Positions 46,391-59,649 of a stretch of 64,000 bases of DNA are shown one piece after another; positions within the stretch are counted from its first letter, which is position 1; every line of letters starts with the position of its first letter. The translations under genes were made by a program, and so were the position numbers. The notes under the pieces are model-generated. The model made no database searches. It was not told the origin of the DNA and worked only from the letters and a program-made list of their open reading frames with translations. This DNA is from Asterella californica (lineage: Eukaryota; Streptophyta; Marchantiopsida; Marchantiales; Aytoniaceae). The stretch is taken from assembly GCA_036924285.1 (NCBI GenBank), contig JAYKYS010000006.1, positions 24,278,001-24,342,000 of the forward strand. Direction: 5' to 3'.

Positions 46391-48470
46391 CAATATAATT
46401 TTTTTTATTAAAAAAAATAAATATTAAAAATATTTCACATGAAGTCTAGATAAAGCTTGCTTTGGTGTCCACACCCCAAGAAGATCAGTTCGAACTATTT
46501 GTCCAAACTATCTAAGAGTCAGACTTTAAATTATATACCTTATTTTCTTTTATTTATGCTTTATTAATCTGCAAAGTCACTATAATTAGTATGGGTGGTT
46601 TGTCTCCCTTTGTGCAGGAAGGGAAAGACACCTTGACGCATCAAACCAGGGTGAGGTTGTGCACTTGCTTCAAGGAGAAAAAATTGATAAGATTGCTCTA
46701 GAGCATGAAAGTTGTTGCCTTTATTTGTGTCCACCCACAAACTAGTAAGTGCGACCATACACGAATTGAAACGTAGTTAACATATTTTCAACTGTGAGCA
46801 AGTGCATTTCTTGACGTGTATGTAAAATGCAATTTTCTTAAAGGACTGCTTTGTTTCTCGACTAACCCCAACTGCGTGTATATATAAAGCTAGAGAAGGA
46901 ATATCTCTCGTTTCCTCCCCCGTGTACTTTAGGCTATAAAGAAGATACTGTTTTGTTCCAATAAATCACATAAAATTTATTTGAAATGTTTCTCAAGTGA
47001 TGCTAAACAATTAGTTTTGAAGTGTATCACATAATCGGTTAAATCGATATTTAACAGATTTTTTTTTCACAAGTAAATTATGTGAACAAAGTATAATGGT
47101 TAATTTCCTTCGTTTGCAATAAGTCCATCCGCAGAATGAAGTCCCCCTTGTTACCAAGCATATTTATAGGAGCACCTGAACTTTAAACAAGAAGTAAAAT
47201 ACTCTCACTAAACTTCATATGCATGCAGTTAACGAATGAGAAGTTGAATTTCTTCTATTTTCTCACTTCTTGTCATCTGCTATTGGTCTCGTTTTTGTTT
47301 TTGTGGGTTTCGCTTGCATATTATTTGCTGAAGCTGTAGTAGTTCCAGCGACTTGCATATGAGAGATTTGCAATTTGAATTTTGCTGCTAAGAAAATTAA
47401 GCTTGGTGTCCTTGGATTTGTTTTTCTGAAAGAAAAGTAAATAAATAAATTTCTTTCCTCGAAACATTTGTGAACCGCAAGTGTGGATACTTAAGATTCA
47501 GAGTAAGCCAGAGTTGATCAGTTCGCATCGGGCCATGTTGTCTAACCAAGATGGAGGCTGAAACTGACAACATGCAACTATATCCTTTCTGCATTTAGGT
47601 CTAATTTGCTCCATACAAAAGATGAAAACATGCGTTGATTCAAATCCTTTCAAGTGCAACTATGATTATTCTTGTCCGATGAAAATCTAAACAGAAATCT
47701 TCATAGTGAATATTAGAGTTCTCCGTCAACTAATTTTGATCCCAAATATTCTGGTAATCCAACTCGGGAGTTTTAAGCAATTTTCTTATGAACAAATGCA
47801 AGTAAAAATAAAATATTATTAATAAAACTAAAAGATTTTATAAAATATTTTTCTATATATATTTCTGTTTCTAAATGAGTTTTAAATTATTTTATATTCA
47901 AAATATAATCAATATCTTTTTAATCTAATTTTTATAAATAAAATAAAATAATTCGAATAACTCTTGACTCGCATGTGTTATCAACACAATAGAAAGAGTT
48001 GTCTCCCCAGTCCCCAAGTAATCCAAGTTAGATGGGACCATAATTTCTCCATCATGCTGTAGATTTAGTGCTCATGTGAGTCCAATCGCGAAGAGCGATT
48101 GGACATCCTACTGCTGATTTCTCTTGTTGTTCTTTGCTGGTGATCATCCGCTTCCTCTTATCACCTTTTCTTTTGTTGCATCACTTACGGGAGGTCACCT
48201 CCATGTACCATACTTGCTGCTAAACATGATCATTCTGATGCGCTGACCAGAAATTGTTATCATCGTTCGACATTCCTTTGGCATTGTCCTCCATCCATGA
48301 TCTTCGTGTCTCATTATTCGTTGCTTAGTGACTCATGATAACTAGATGACTCTTCTGCATTACTTCTAATCGCTGGATCTATAGATCAAGAATTTCTCAT
48401 TCAGCTTTTCTTCTTCTCCACTTAGGCCAACTATGTACTATGGAATAAAGGTCTTATAAAATTTTTTTGT
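46391..48470 (+). other. AT-rich spacer, no gene seen
   Basis: Only short chance frames. The tract includes very AT-rich runs at 46400-46435 and 47810-47950. Confidence 0.5.
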
Positions 48471-48474
48471 GGGT

Positions 48475-48517
48475 TTTAATTTATTAATTTTTTGCCTTGA
48501 AGGGTTAGGTAATAAAT
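48475..48517 (+). repeat. Paired-hairpin repeat, hairpin B only, copy 8
   Basis: TTTTAATTTATTAATTTTTTGCC is paired with GAAGGGTTAGGTAATAAAT. The left arm has lost the ACCTAACCC core. No A hairpin is adjacent. Confidence 0.65.
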
Positions 48518-49874
48518 CAATGTATATAATGTATTATTGTATATCTTGGTTGCAGAAGCCTGCACTTGTACTTTGGGGAATAATATCTGTTCGCTCTCAT
48601 CTTATAGGTTTAGTTGGATTTCTCAGATCTCTCTGTAGTTATCAGTTAATAGTTAATAAAAAAATTTAGTTGATAATTTTAGAATTTTTAGTTTTAGAAT
48701 ATGTATATAGCACTTATATATCATGATAACATCAAACAATACATAACATCAAACGACACCAATGGAACTCTTTGAATTACTACTCTGTTCCATAACGCAG
48801 TCCTACCTTTACTAGAACCAATCTGCATCTATATTTTTCTCTTTTGTTCTTGTTCGTTCTTTTCTTTCCGTCCTGCCAGAAGTTCATGTTGCATGCGTAT
48901 CATATTATTTCACTTGACCTGATCATCCACCCAGATCACTCAATCTACAGTCGAAACTAACCTTTACACTATTACCAATCGAGCTCAATTTCTTATCACC
49001 ATCACCATCGAGCTCTCTCAGTTCACCTCTCTAAAACAAAACCTATAGTTTTGAGTTTGAGTGCAGTAGAAATAATCTTTTGCATCGTCTTTGAGATACC
49101 GTATATATCTGAATCATTTTGAAATATCACATATCTCTTATCTCATAGAGAAGAATGTTATCACGTCGCTGGTGCATAAAGAGTCGATCATAGGTTTCTG
49201 AAGCTGGGCGGAGGATGGTGTGGTCAAGTCAAGACCGGAGCAAGATTTGTGACTCGAGGCGGGTCAAGACGGCACAAGTTGTTCACGTGTATGGACTTTG
49301 GACCCTGAAGGATCCTTGGAGTGTTGGACTGGTAAACGCATGACGTAATGAATAGCCAACGGATGGAAAGATCTCATCCAGCCTTACTAGGGAAAGAGAG
49401 ACTCGAAGGGTCAAACAACTAACGCCTCAAAGAAAAGAAGAATAACGGAGCTAAGCTCCACTATCAGTAGCACTAATGTTGCTTATTGTTTTTAAAATAT
49501 CATACTTTCGTAAATCAAAATTTCTGAATACAACATGTATATATAAAAATCATCATTTATTACAGTTGTTCTTTTGTGGACTATGCTTGCTAAAGCTCTC
49601 TGTATAGTAATGAAAACTCGTTTTCTACAAAACATAGTGTAAAAATAAAATAAAATACTATCACTTGGACCGGTCTGGACTGAACACCACATCAAATAGC
49701 CAAAACTGTGGAATCAAATGCTGGGAGCGTGTCAGCTTTTTCTCATGAGGTGTCAGCAGCGGATAAGCAAAAGCAGCAAGACTCTTTTTTGTGTGTGTGC
49801 ATATTCCATGGAAGGAGGAGTTGGTGAATAGGAGTAATGCTTTGCTCATATTAGGAAGCATGTATATTATTTTT

Positions 49875-49961
49875 CACCTTTCTCAATCTGGAGATGGAAA
49901 GGTTAGGCTGTTCATTAATTTATTATCTGACTTTTTTTTGTCAAGAAGGGTTAGGTGATAA
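49875..49961 (+). repeat. Paired-hairpin repeat, copy 9
   Basis: A decayed A arm (TTCACCTTTCTC) is followed by hairpin B at 49914-49961: TTATTATCTGAC with GGGTTAGGTGATAA. Confidence 0.75.
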
Positions 49962-50130
49962 CTTGATGATTATCAGAAATTAATTTTTTTATATCAATAT
50001 CTTGATCTTGTATTTTCAAAAGCAAGTGCTCTTGTGTTCTACTTATGGGTTATGTTCAGATCAGGCTACAATTATTTGTTCATCTATCATTTAATATTTA
50101 TAGAGGAATTTTATTTGGAATATTAACTTA

Positions 50131-50133
50131 ATA

Positions 50134-50168
<35 letters not shown>

Positions 50169-50169
50169 T
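50131..50169 (+). repeat. AT dinucleotide microsatellite
   Basis: About 19 AT units, interrupted once by a C (TACATA). Confidence 0.9.
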
Positions 50170-50209
50170 ACAACAGAAAATAAAGGAGAAATAAAATATC
50201 CAATCAAGC

Positions 50210-50480
50210 AGAAAATCAAAGAAACCTCCGATGATCCCCTAACTCACCGACCCCACTAGAGAGGCAATCCACGTCTCTCAATTTTCCCTCAATTGTATTC
50301 CTTTCCCGTCTACGTTCGACACGGCGCTTTGGATGCCCGTTCAAGACAGGCTCGGCGCAGACAACCATGGTCCCACCAAGACAACCGTGGTACCGGAAAA
50401 GGTGCCTTCCGGTTACGGGAATCCCGATTCCGCATACACAGGAAACCCATCTAAAGCCTCTATTGCTCAACCTGAGAAGG
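50210..50480 (-). other. GC-richer island with 84-codon frame, unidentified
   Basis: Composition rises sharply against the AT-rich flanks. The minus-strand frame 50470-50216 has no known domain. A short duplicated segment, ACAACCATGGTCCCACC and ACAACCGTGGTACCGG, lies at 50361-50397. It may be an inserted mobile fragment. Confidence 0.35.
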
Positions 50481-53380
50481 ATCTAAAAGCAGGAGGATGA
50501 TTGAAAGAGTGGGCTAATCATGGTTAACTCGGAATGAGAACGAGTAATTAGCTACTGATATGAGAAATATATTTGTTTATATTATTTTTTTGTAATATTC
50601 AGAGATAAATATCTACTTTTATAACTTTTCAAGTTATAGTTATCAATTCTAATAACTATCTCAAATATAGTTATCAAGTTTGATATACAATTTCTGATAT
50701 TTATTGATATCAGAAGATTCTTCTTGATATCAGTTTTTTTTACTGTTGATATACTATTTTTCTCTGCTTAGCTTTACTGCATCCACTATGAAAACATGAA
50801 TTTCATCTGATTATTCTGAATGTTTGGATTTATGCAAAGAAGGGAATCTGGAATACGTGGTTATGTTCTATTCACCAGTAAATTAAGTTGTATTCTTTGA
50901 TTTTGAAGATCTTACAAACATATCAAACTGTTAGTTATATATAAAACCAATTCATTTATTTTTTTGATTTCAAGCTTAAAGCTTCCTAACGTAGGAATTT
51001 TAGAAAACTCTTGAAGAAGCGAGGTGGTTGGTTCAGTTTAAGAAACTTAGAGTTTAGAAGATTTACGAAGCGAATAGCTTTTAACATTAAAAAGAAAGTT
51101 ATTTAGATAATGTGAATTACGTTCAGACTACTGCTAATTGTTTCGACCATAATTGCTTATAACTAGTACTATAAAGAAAGTAGTTAGCTAGTAAAGAACG
51201 TAGCTGAATTAGTCCGATTGGATTTCTTTTTGGAAAAAATAAACGAAACCATTTACATCTTAGGAAACTTTTCATAACATATACTGCTACAATATATTTT
51301 ATAGAAAGATTGCCATTCGCGAACCAATTTACGAAGATCTTACAAAGCCAATGACTTCATAAACGGAATGTTACAGTAGAAAGTTACCCCTGGTCCATTT
51401 AACCTTGAACAGTAGTATTTCAGTAGAACATAATATACAATAGTAAAGGTGATACATTAACATAATGTATAACTTCCGACCTCTTTTTACAATGGAAACT
51501 TTTACTTGATAAAAACAATTATAAGAATTTCATGGATACTGTGAAGTGGAAAGGTTCATAAGACTTCATACACAATGTTCTCGTCTTTTAAATACATTGC
51601 CAAGTCGACATATTAGGATATTATACAGTAAGTTTAGGGTAAACAATGTAAACATATGGTAAAAAATGTTATTTTCTTTTAAATCAATAAAATTTATATA
51701 TTATGATCTTTTACGGTGTTTCGTATCTTCCAACGTTGTACCATCACCACAAATCTCTTACTGACTATCTGTACCTTTGATTTCTCAGCTTTTGCTGTCA
51801 CATATCACACTCAAGCATCAAATTTGGAGTTGTTCATTGAAAACTTAACAGTTGATGGGTCCTATACATACATCTGAGGTATCACCTTATCGAGTAAGCT
51901 TTGATTCTCCTTGGACCCACGACTCCTCACTCCTCTTGCTTGAAGATATTATTTAAATCTACGTCTACAAAGAGATACATGAGTAATACTGGGTCTAGAA
52001 TTTTTAGGTGTTTGTTTTGATATGCTGCTTATCCAATCTAACGAGTCATTGTATAGTGAAGGTGGAGGTGATTGCATTGATCGAATAATAGAACTGGATA
52101 ACAAATTCTTTTTATTCTGTAATGGAAACTCGAATTAAGATTCACATCGCCAGTGAAATTCTGTTTCCACTCTGTGGACTCAGTCAATGCAGGATTCAGT
52201 AGGCATTATATAATGCAAGTATATCTTAACTGGGCTACTGATACAAAACCGAAAAAGAGTAACCAATTATTTTCGAATACTGAACATTGGCTATTTGATT
52301 CTGAAGTGAATGTCACACACTTCGTTACACATTTGTGACTGGCAGATGCCTTGCTCTGACTGTTTGTAACATTCTGCTCGCTTGGAGATAATTACTCTAG
52401 AAGGAGAATTTCAGAATGACACGTGTGAGGAAGTTCTAGGAAAGCACGATCAGCAGGCCTGACGACTCATTTGTTTAATGATGCAGACGAGATTCCAGTC
52501 GACATTCACTGATAGCTTCTCTACATTCTCATGATAATGTAATTAATCAGTGCTAGGAGTATCAGACTGAATAGAGGAATAAAGCATATAATGAGTAGAA
52601 AAAAGTTTCTGAGAATTTCTCTTAAGAGTAAATTCCTTTATAATACTTATTATCCGTCAGAAACTATTCAACATATCATGTGAAAATTTGTCTTCTATAG
52701 CCTGTTGACACATGTCACAACTTGAGAAATATGATTTAAGAGAGAAATTAATATAATCTAGAAAGCATAATCTTTTATTAATTTCTTTCTTCTTCACAGC
52801 TAAGGAACTGTGACAATTATGAGATTACCAATTAAGGAGTGTGTGTAATGACAGTGTAATCGTCCGTTGTCTCTAATTGGCCGGAATATGGTACTGTATA
52901 AAGCCCTAGTTCCCGCGAAGGCATCGTGGGCCGATCACTCTGTACTTTCCGGTAATTGTCGTGCGTGACTGGATGATCCAGCTAACCAGTGGAATGAAGA
53001 AGGGTAGGACAGATGGAGTGGTAGTTGCACTTACTAACTCCAGGGTCCAGGCAGCGTACCTGACAGTGATGGATCGTATCGTATCCACAACCAGGTCGGC
53101 ATCCGAGCACGGCTAGCCTTGCTGTAGTCGGGATAACGCGACTCGGGCCGTGGTTACCTGACGTCAAGCATGAGTAAGCGCTAAGTACGGGTATACCGCA
53201 TTTGCAGTGCGAGTTACATATTTGCCGGAAACTGTAAATTTCCAAAGGGTTCCGGTAGAGCCGTGACCAATTGAGTTCATCCCGTGCTGTTTGCAAAGGT
53301 TTCGTACTGTAAAGACATGTCAGTTTCACCACACTAGCCATAGAAAAGACTGACAAAAAAGTTGTTAACTTGTCCGCTTT
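50481..53380 (+). other. Mostly AT-rich spacer, no supported gene
   Basis: 52880-53330 is GC-richer and has minus-strand frames of 60 and 124 codons without a known domain. TGTATAAAG at 52896 resembles a TATA box but no gene follows. The rest is plain spacer. Confidence 0.45.
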
Positions 53381-53384
53381 ATCT

Positions 53385-53560
53385 CTTCAAGGGGTATCGG
53401 ATTATTCTTTGTGAGTAACCACAGCGTACCCGGACCAGATTGCACATACAGCGACTTCTTGCATCTCCAACCGGGAGCAGGCAGGTTTGAACCCCAGACC
53501 TTTCGCTTAGAGGTCTGAGACCCAACCAACTCAACTACCGATCTTCGGCCAAAGATGTCG
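53385..53560 (-). repeat. tRNA-derived SINE, family S3
   Basis: On the minus strand an A box (GGTAGTTGAGTTGG) and a B box (GGTTCAAACC) are separated by about 35 nt, as in a tRNA. The tRNA-related head runs AAGATCGGTAGTTGAG to about 53470, and a unique body (GGTCCGGGTACGCTG) follows leftward to about 53385. Confidence 0.75.
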
Positions 53561-55114
53561 ATTATCAGCATCCATATTCGCTGAGAAATCTGACTCGTAC
53601 TACCTAAGCTTCCGGTCATACTTTCGGATGGTTCTGTTTTGTTTCGAGAGGGCAGTCACCATCTGACAAAGTTCCGTCGTTGTCAACTTCGCTGTCACGA
53701 TTCACAAGAGCCCGAAAACGTTTACCGGTCAAATTTTCTTACAATTCACATTTGATATAATCACAAATATGAGATAATTACACTTTTTTTGGAGAATACA
53801 TTATTTTCTTAAAATATCTTTTTGATAAAATCATTACACGCCGAAATAAACTAAAATGATTATATATATTTAATTAGAGTTGATAGCAATAAGTAATCGT
53901 TTGTAAGTGAGTAGTAAACATTCATAGCTTAAATGGCATGCATCGATATATTTGATTGAAATTATATCTCTGTAATGTGAAAATGAATCACATTGTTCAA
54001 CGTAGAGAAACAACAAATTTGTAAGATTGCGTTGAAAATGGAAAAAATTAAGAAAAAAATATTATTAATATTATTATAATATTTCTTTCACCACCCGAGT
54101 ACGACATCGCTATATGATATAGTCCCCAATTGTACAAATATTCCGTACGTTTGCTTAGTCACAAGTTACACTTACAGTTAAAGATATAGTGAAGAACAAA
54201 TAGTGTGAACATAACGAGGTTCTACTGTAGTCGAAAAGGCGAAAGAGAATTCTTCCTGTTTCCAGCCGAGACGGAACGATATGTCCAGGTGGCGTGCATT
54301 CATTTGGTTGCAAGAGAAGGAGTCTCAACGACTCACATGCATGGTAAAAGAGTGATCTTCGACACAACATCCACACAACAGCAACTCTTACTTTACTGCG
54401 TCCAGAAAACCATCTCGATAGTTGTTCGTCATACAATGAACTTGTCAACTACTTTCTCTTTATTTCTTACTTACATGATCATTGCCCAAATATGACAGCA
54501 ATCAGAGAAAACTATATCTGAAAAATTCGGCGTCTTAGCCTCTTTCGGCTGCATCGTCATACAAATTTACAGGAACATATTTAGAAATAAACTATACTTA
54601 TATAACTTATCCATATTAAATACTACTCTATTATGCAATGTGCAAGTAGTATTGATATGTACTACCAAATGGTTGAGATACTTAATCGTGCTATACATGT
54701 GTCGTTCCCAATTGATGACCCATGAGTAAGCCAGTTACCCATTACGTTACCCATGAAGTTACCTCGGATATCCCAGCTAGTTAGTCCCGTAAAATACAGA
54801 TATGTACGTATATGTTGATTAGTTTGAAAAACAAAAAAGAACCTGACTCAGATGATGAACAGTTTAAATGAGAAACTAAATACCTACAGCTGTCTGTTTC
54901 AGTTTCCATGAGACTGAAAGGAACATTGTAACTGAGAACATCACTAACTTTCATTCATTCCCCTTCTTGCACTTGCGATCGGAAAATGTCACTGTGAACG
55001 CTTAAATAAAATCACATTTAAACAGTATTTTTCTCAGAGAATATCTCACCAGTAAAATGGGCTGAGTAACTCAAAGCATAATGGAGATAGACCCGCAAGT
55101 ATTTGTCCTTTTTA

Positions 55115-55227
55115 TTCTCATACTCGGGGTTTAAAGCACATCTTTTTAACACATGCACTGGACCAAACACTTTATTCTTAAATGTACATACTGACAGATT
55201 CACCTTAAGAAACCCCGAGTATGAGAA
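55115..55227 (+). repeat. Perfect 18-bp inverted repeat
   Basis: TTCTCATACTCGGGGTTT at 55115-55132 and AAACCCCGAGTATGAGAA at 55210-55227 are perfectly complementary, separated by 77 bp. No ORF or known element is recognised inside. Confidence 0.85.
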
Positions 55228-55440
55228 AACCAAAAGTAGCTCTTTTTACACATAGTGATGGTTAACTATTAAATATTTTTATATCAGTAGACATTCGTTC
55301 TGAAAGTTGTTAATTTTGTAATTATCTCATTACTTGTTAGAAAGATATCATAAATCCTGAACAATAGAGAGGAAGCTTATCCAAACGGATATGAACAACT
55401 GAGCAAACTATGCACAAATATCTAAGCGACCATTGATGAA

Positions 55441-55604
55441 CGTCTCCCTATGTAGAATTAGTCTTTCTGATACAAAATCAAGGATGAAAGGTAACTACAA
55501 GCTTCAGACCTTAAACACTAGACGTCTCCCTACGTAGATTTCAGCTTTCTGTTGTAAAAATCAAGGCAAAGCGGAAACTACAAACTTCAAGACTTTAGAC
55601 ACGA
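55441..55604 (+). repeat. 82-bp tandem duplication
   Basis: CGTCTCCCTA starts at 55441 and 55523. Each unit contains GTAGA, CTTTCTG, AAAATCAAG and AAACTACAA, with several substitutions. A partial third unit (GCTTCAAGACAGTAGACA) follows near 55622. Confidence 0.75.
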
Positions 55605-56149
55605 AAAGAAGCATAACTAGAAGCTTCAAGACAGTAGACATGGAGAGAACACGAAAAGCAGAAAGTAATTCTGATAAGATTACAGACAGAGCATTTTATC
55701 AAGTGATCGTGTGTCCTGGTTCTAACGCACTATTTCTATCTGCAATTGCGCTTGAATGACAAAATGCAATAAAACATAAACCTTCGCATATGCTGCCACC
55801 GCAGGAAAGGCGGTGGGATGTTGAGATAAGATTGTAACCTGCTAAAGAGAAAAAGCTAGTTCCATAGATCGACATCCTCCGGCAGGTCTGACCTACACTT
55901 TGCATGGGTCTCATGGAGATAGGAGGTGTTGTAAAAGAGATTCGATACCAGCGATTGAATTTTCAAAACTCCGTTGAGTCAAGGTGAGGTGTACATCCGT
56001 TTCAGTCAGTCAGTTCGTTTCAGAACAGTTAGATGATGCTTCACTGATGGTAGTTCGGACAGATTGTGGGTCCTTTCTAGCTGCCTCGTATCCAACAAAA
56101 GGATTTTTCAGCTTCCTTCCTGCTTGTTATTCACATCATATACTTTATA

Positions 56150-57215
56150 TTTAACAGCTTGTGAATGCATATGCATATGCTACACGCAGTTGTTTCTACG
56201 CACAAGTTGGTGGTGCAGTTGAGAATGCAAAGATCCCTGATTCACTCACATATATCTTCCTTGTTGCAAGAAAAGGTCGGGCTATTAACTCAAACATCTC
56301 TTCTTACTTTACAACCTGGAAACTGCTCAGGTAGAAAGGATTGAAGCGATCCCAAACGGGACATACATCCAAACCTCCAAATAAAATGAATATGGGCTTT
56401 TCTTGTTAGGAGTGAAGACAGATGAGAAGTTGACTCACAAAGCTTTTGAGCAAGAAACGAGGGCTGCACAAAGTTCGTGAAAGATATTTGCAAGGGTTTT
56501 AAAGAGTGCTGTGGTTGCGGACATACCTTTAGTAATTAGGAAGAGGCGTTGGTTCCACTTTTGCAAAGTAGCAAGTGGCCGCATACAGCTGCACTGGGAG
56601 CATACCAGACCATCACGAACAGCCGTGTGTACCTAACTCATTCATGTTGCTTTCAGCAAAAGGACATGAGACCAGTCTTGATCACGAAGTCTTGCCTCTG
56701 CTTTTCTGCAAACAAACATAGCAAATGGAGGAGGAAAGGTAAGCCTTGGGACGACCTAACGCTCATGCCCTAGAAGGACGACAACCGCCTCTCTATGCAC
56801 CTAATCCAAGAAGAGTTCTATCGGCGCCTCCCCTTGAACGATTTGATGAGGTCACTATCCGAGAGCAGAAGAAATTCCACTCGCACATGATGACACTGCC
56901 TAACGACTTTTGTCTGTGTGATGGGACTCCAGCATATGCAGGCTTCCTTTCGGTGCGTCCTTGGTTCCTTAGTTTATGATTGAAGGCTAAAGCTATGGCT
57001 GCTGCTCCTCAGTTTGGTCCACAACTCTTACCACGAGTGACGACTCATGAGCTGTATCGGTTCTGAACTTCTGAAGGCCTGCCTGGTCTACGACTCTACT
57101 ATATTCCTTCTGTGGATCTTACGGGCCCAATCCCTTCATGTTGGTTCAAGAACCTTGTCACTGTTACTGGACTGTCCAGATTAAGCTGAAGGCTTAGAAA
57201 TGATAAGGGCCCACA
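56150..57215 (+). other. Coding-like stretch of unknown identity
   Basis: Plus-strand segments carry low-stop, balanced protein: NAYAYATRSCFYAQVGGAVEN (56157 on), PNPRRVLSAPPLERFDEV (56800 on) and LRLYYIPSVDLTGPIPSCWF (57095 on). Possible splice marks are an acceptor at 56158 and a donor GTAAGC at 56738. One in-frame TGA at 57063 argues for a pseudogene or mobile fragment. I do not recognise a family. Confidence 0.3.
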
Positions 57216-57589
57216 CATTTTCCTCTTGCCTTCATGGGACCCTCGCTGTTAACTGTTTAAAAGATGGAAGAGTTATACCTGCGACTCGAAAATGTCTGGG
57301 TCTCAGTATATAGTCGTAGCCTTTTCTGCTGGGACTGGTACGAAGCTAGAAAACGTCTGACAACTGAGTCCATGGAACTAGATTCCTGAAGTAGCTTCAA
57401 GAGGTGGAAGAAAAACACGAAACACAAAGAGTACAAAAGTTACCTTATTTGGTGTTTTTAAACAACATTTAGTCATTGATGCGACTCCAGAATCTTTCCG
57501 GCTACAAGAGAGACCCATACTTGAACCGGAAAGATTCTTGCCACCACAATTAGCCAACAAGAAGTAGTTTGTTGGCAACCCCTTCCGCC

Positions 57590-57715
57590 TGTAGCTGAGG
57601 TAGTGTGGAATCGAGTCCCCTTGCTAAGGGTCTCAGGCTGTGCAAGGGCAGCAGCGAACGGTTGCAGAAAGCCCCACAGCGAAACAAAACTAAAAACAAA
57701 TCAAAAAAAGAAAAG
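57590..57715 (+). repeat. SINE-like element, family S1, copy 2
   Basis: GTGTGGAATCGAGTCCCC at 57601 is a B-box-like site. CTGTGCAAGGGCAGCAGCG, TGCAGAAAGCCCCACAG and AACAAATCAAA match the copy at 35154-35290 in order and spacing. Confidence 0.75.
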
Positions 57716-58844
57716 CCACAATTAGTCCATGTATCCACTCACACCACAGTAAGGCTGGTTTGCCACTATGGTGGAACAAATTACATGGCGTGTTTTCATA
57801 CGCTGTTCTTCTCATGTTGTTGTTTCCATTATCTTTTTTTTCACCGGAACAAAAGCTCGCAGAGCACTGTAAACTATGACACATTTGTACTTGCGATTTT
57901 GCTTGGTACAATTTGGTTCGGTGGTACAAATTCCAGAACCAGTCACAACTATAAAAGTAACATCTATATATAGCACTATAGTGAAAACGAGAAGTTCAGT
58001 ACCCAAAAGAATATTTCTTACGTGGCAGTGTATGTTCGAGAAAAGGTTTGGTGCAAACCTGAGCATAGTCAGATTTGCATCGATAGAGTGAAAAACCGGC
58101 TTAATCGTCTGCATTCTCAAGTAGACTGAGAGGTATGCAGCACTGTGGGTTATTACTATTAAGTCTTTAAGGTTTTAGTCAAGAAATGGGCATGTGGTTG
58201 TCAGATGTCAGCTCATTTTCCTAAAGAAAGAATATTTCAGTGCTCTCTCAATTTTTGGTCCTGCGAGTGGTGAAACGGTTATTGTTGGAGAAAAAACTTG
58301 CAGATAAGCGCACGAATAGCAATTGCATACCACAAGAATGTGTGACCATTACAGCCTCGGGTAGGAACTTATGGTTTTCTGGTCCATTTGATCTTGACTT
58401 GAGTTTTCTTGTAAGCAAAAAGACTTGGAAGGGATTGGTAGTGCTGTCACATTGTCTCTGTGGCGGAAAAAGTAAGTTTTCTGTTTTGTGCGGCATGTAA
58501 AGAGAACCACAGAAAACTTAGTCTAACTAACACTCTCTTGGTAATCGGTAGACCGGTCTGCCCCTAAGTTGGTTAGGTTTCAAAGATAGTAAAGTTGACC
58601 ATATACAGTCAATTCGCTTCCTTACAAGTTCATCAACTCAACTTCCCTCAAGTGCGGTTACTCCTCCAGAGCCTGAATCTTCAATCTTCTTGCAGTGTCA
58701 ACAAGAAACCACATACCCTGATGATGATGATGACAGTTCCCTCTAGAGCATGTGACCAGTTATTAGTACACCAGGCTACTTCATGAGTGCTCTAGAGGCA
58801 GGGCGAGACGGAATTTAACACGTTTGGCCTAAATTAAGATTTGA

Positions 58845-58907
58845 CATCCAAAACCACCAAATGTTACTCTACTTATTAAGTAGAGTAACATTTGGTCGTT
58901 TTGGATG
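58845..58907 (+). repeat. Near-perfect 63-nt hairpin
   Basis: CATCCAAAACCACCAAATG and its continuation through TTACTCTACTTA pair with TAAGTAGAGTAA and CATTTGGTCGTTTTGGATG. The stem is about 30 bp with one mismatch and almost no loop. It is the cleanest palindrome in the window. Confidence 0.95.
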
Positions 58908-59604
58908 GAGACCGACCCGTTTTGAACTAAACTATGTATACAGTAAAATTAATAACGAGCTGATCACTTTTGATGTATATACAAAATAATATTGAGTTTA
59001 TTTTTTATCTAAATTTAAATATTTCTAGGAAAATAAAATTTAAATCAAGTAAATTGCACCTTCATCTAATAGCAGAAACCATTTAAAGTCAAATCATTTT
59101 CAACCATTAGAACCCAACCGAGAGATCAAACCTTCTAATTCGAAATGGAATCACTTTAGAAGTGAACCGCGGCCAATCCCTAAAGTAATCATTCTATTGT
59201 TCGATACGTTTGAGTCCCAAGTGGTGATAAGAATATAAAAAAATATCATCTTTTATATTTTAGATCATCCTTTCCCAACACACAATCAAATATGCATGTT
59301 TCTTTAGCTTTCTTCCGGAGAGAAAGAAAATGACAGCAAAAAATAATGAACAAACTCCAGGTGGACATTGACTCTGATCACGTTGGACTAAATTTTGCAA
59401 CTAGATCGTACATTAAAGACGTTCGGTTTTATGTTCACTTTGTATTATTAATAAAGATTTAAATTTATTTTAGATGATTAAAAATTAAAAATTAAATAAA
59501 TATTGACTGTTAACCAAAGGAAGTAATACGAGAAATCCAAATACTACCCATAAAAGAAAATCACACTCGTGTATTTTAGAAAGTACAAGAATTATACTCT
59601 CATA

Positions 59605-59641
59605 TAAAATATATATATATATATATTCATGTATATATATA
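59605..59641 (+). repeat. AT dinucleotide microsatellite
   Basis: Two AT runs are split by TTCATG. Confidence 0.85.
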
Positions 59642-59649
59642 CTCTCACT

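Noticed and set aside
53460..53545. A functional tRNA gene
   Set aside because: The boxes are present but the anticodon region is too long and no clean acceptor stem is seen; it fits a SINE head.
58240..58500. Mirror-image ORFs of 86 and 82 codons
   Set aside because: Open on both strands at once with no recognisable domain; composition effect is more likely.
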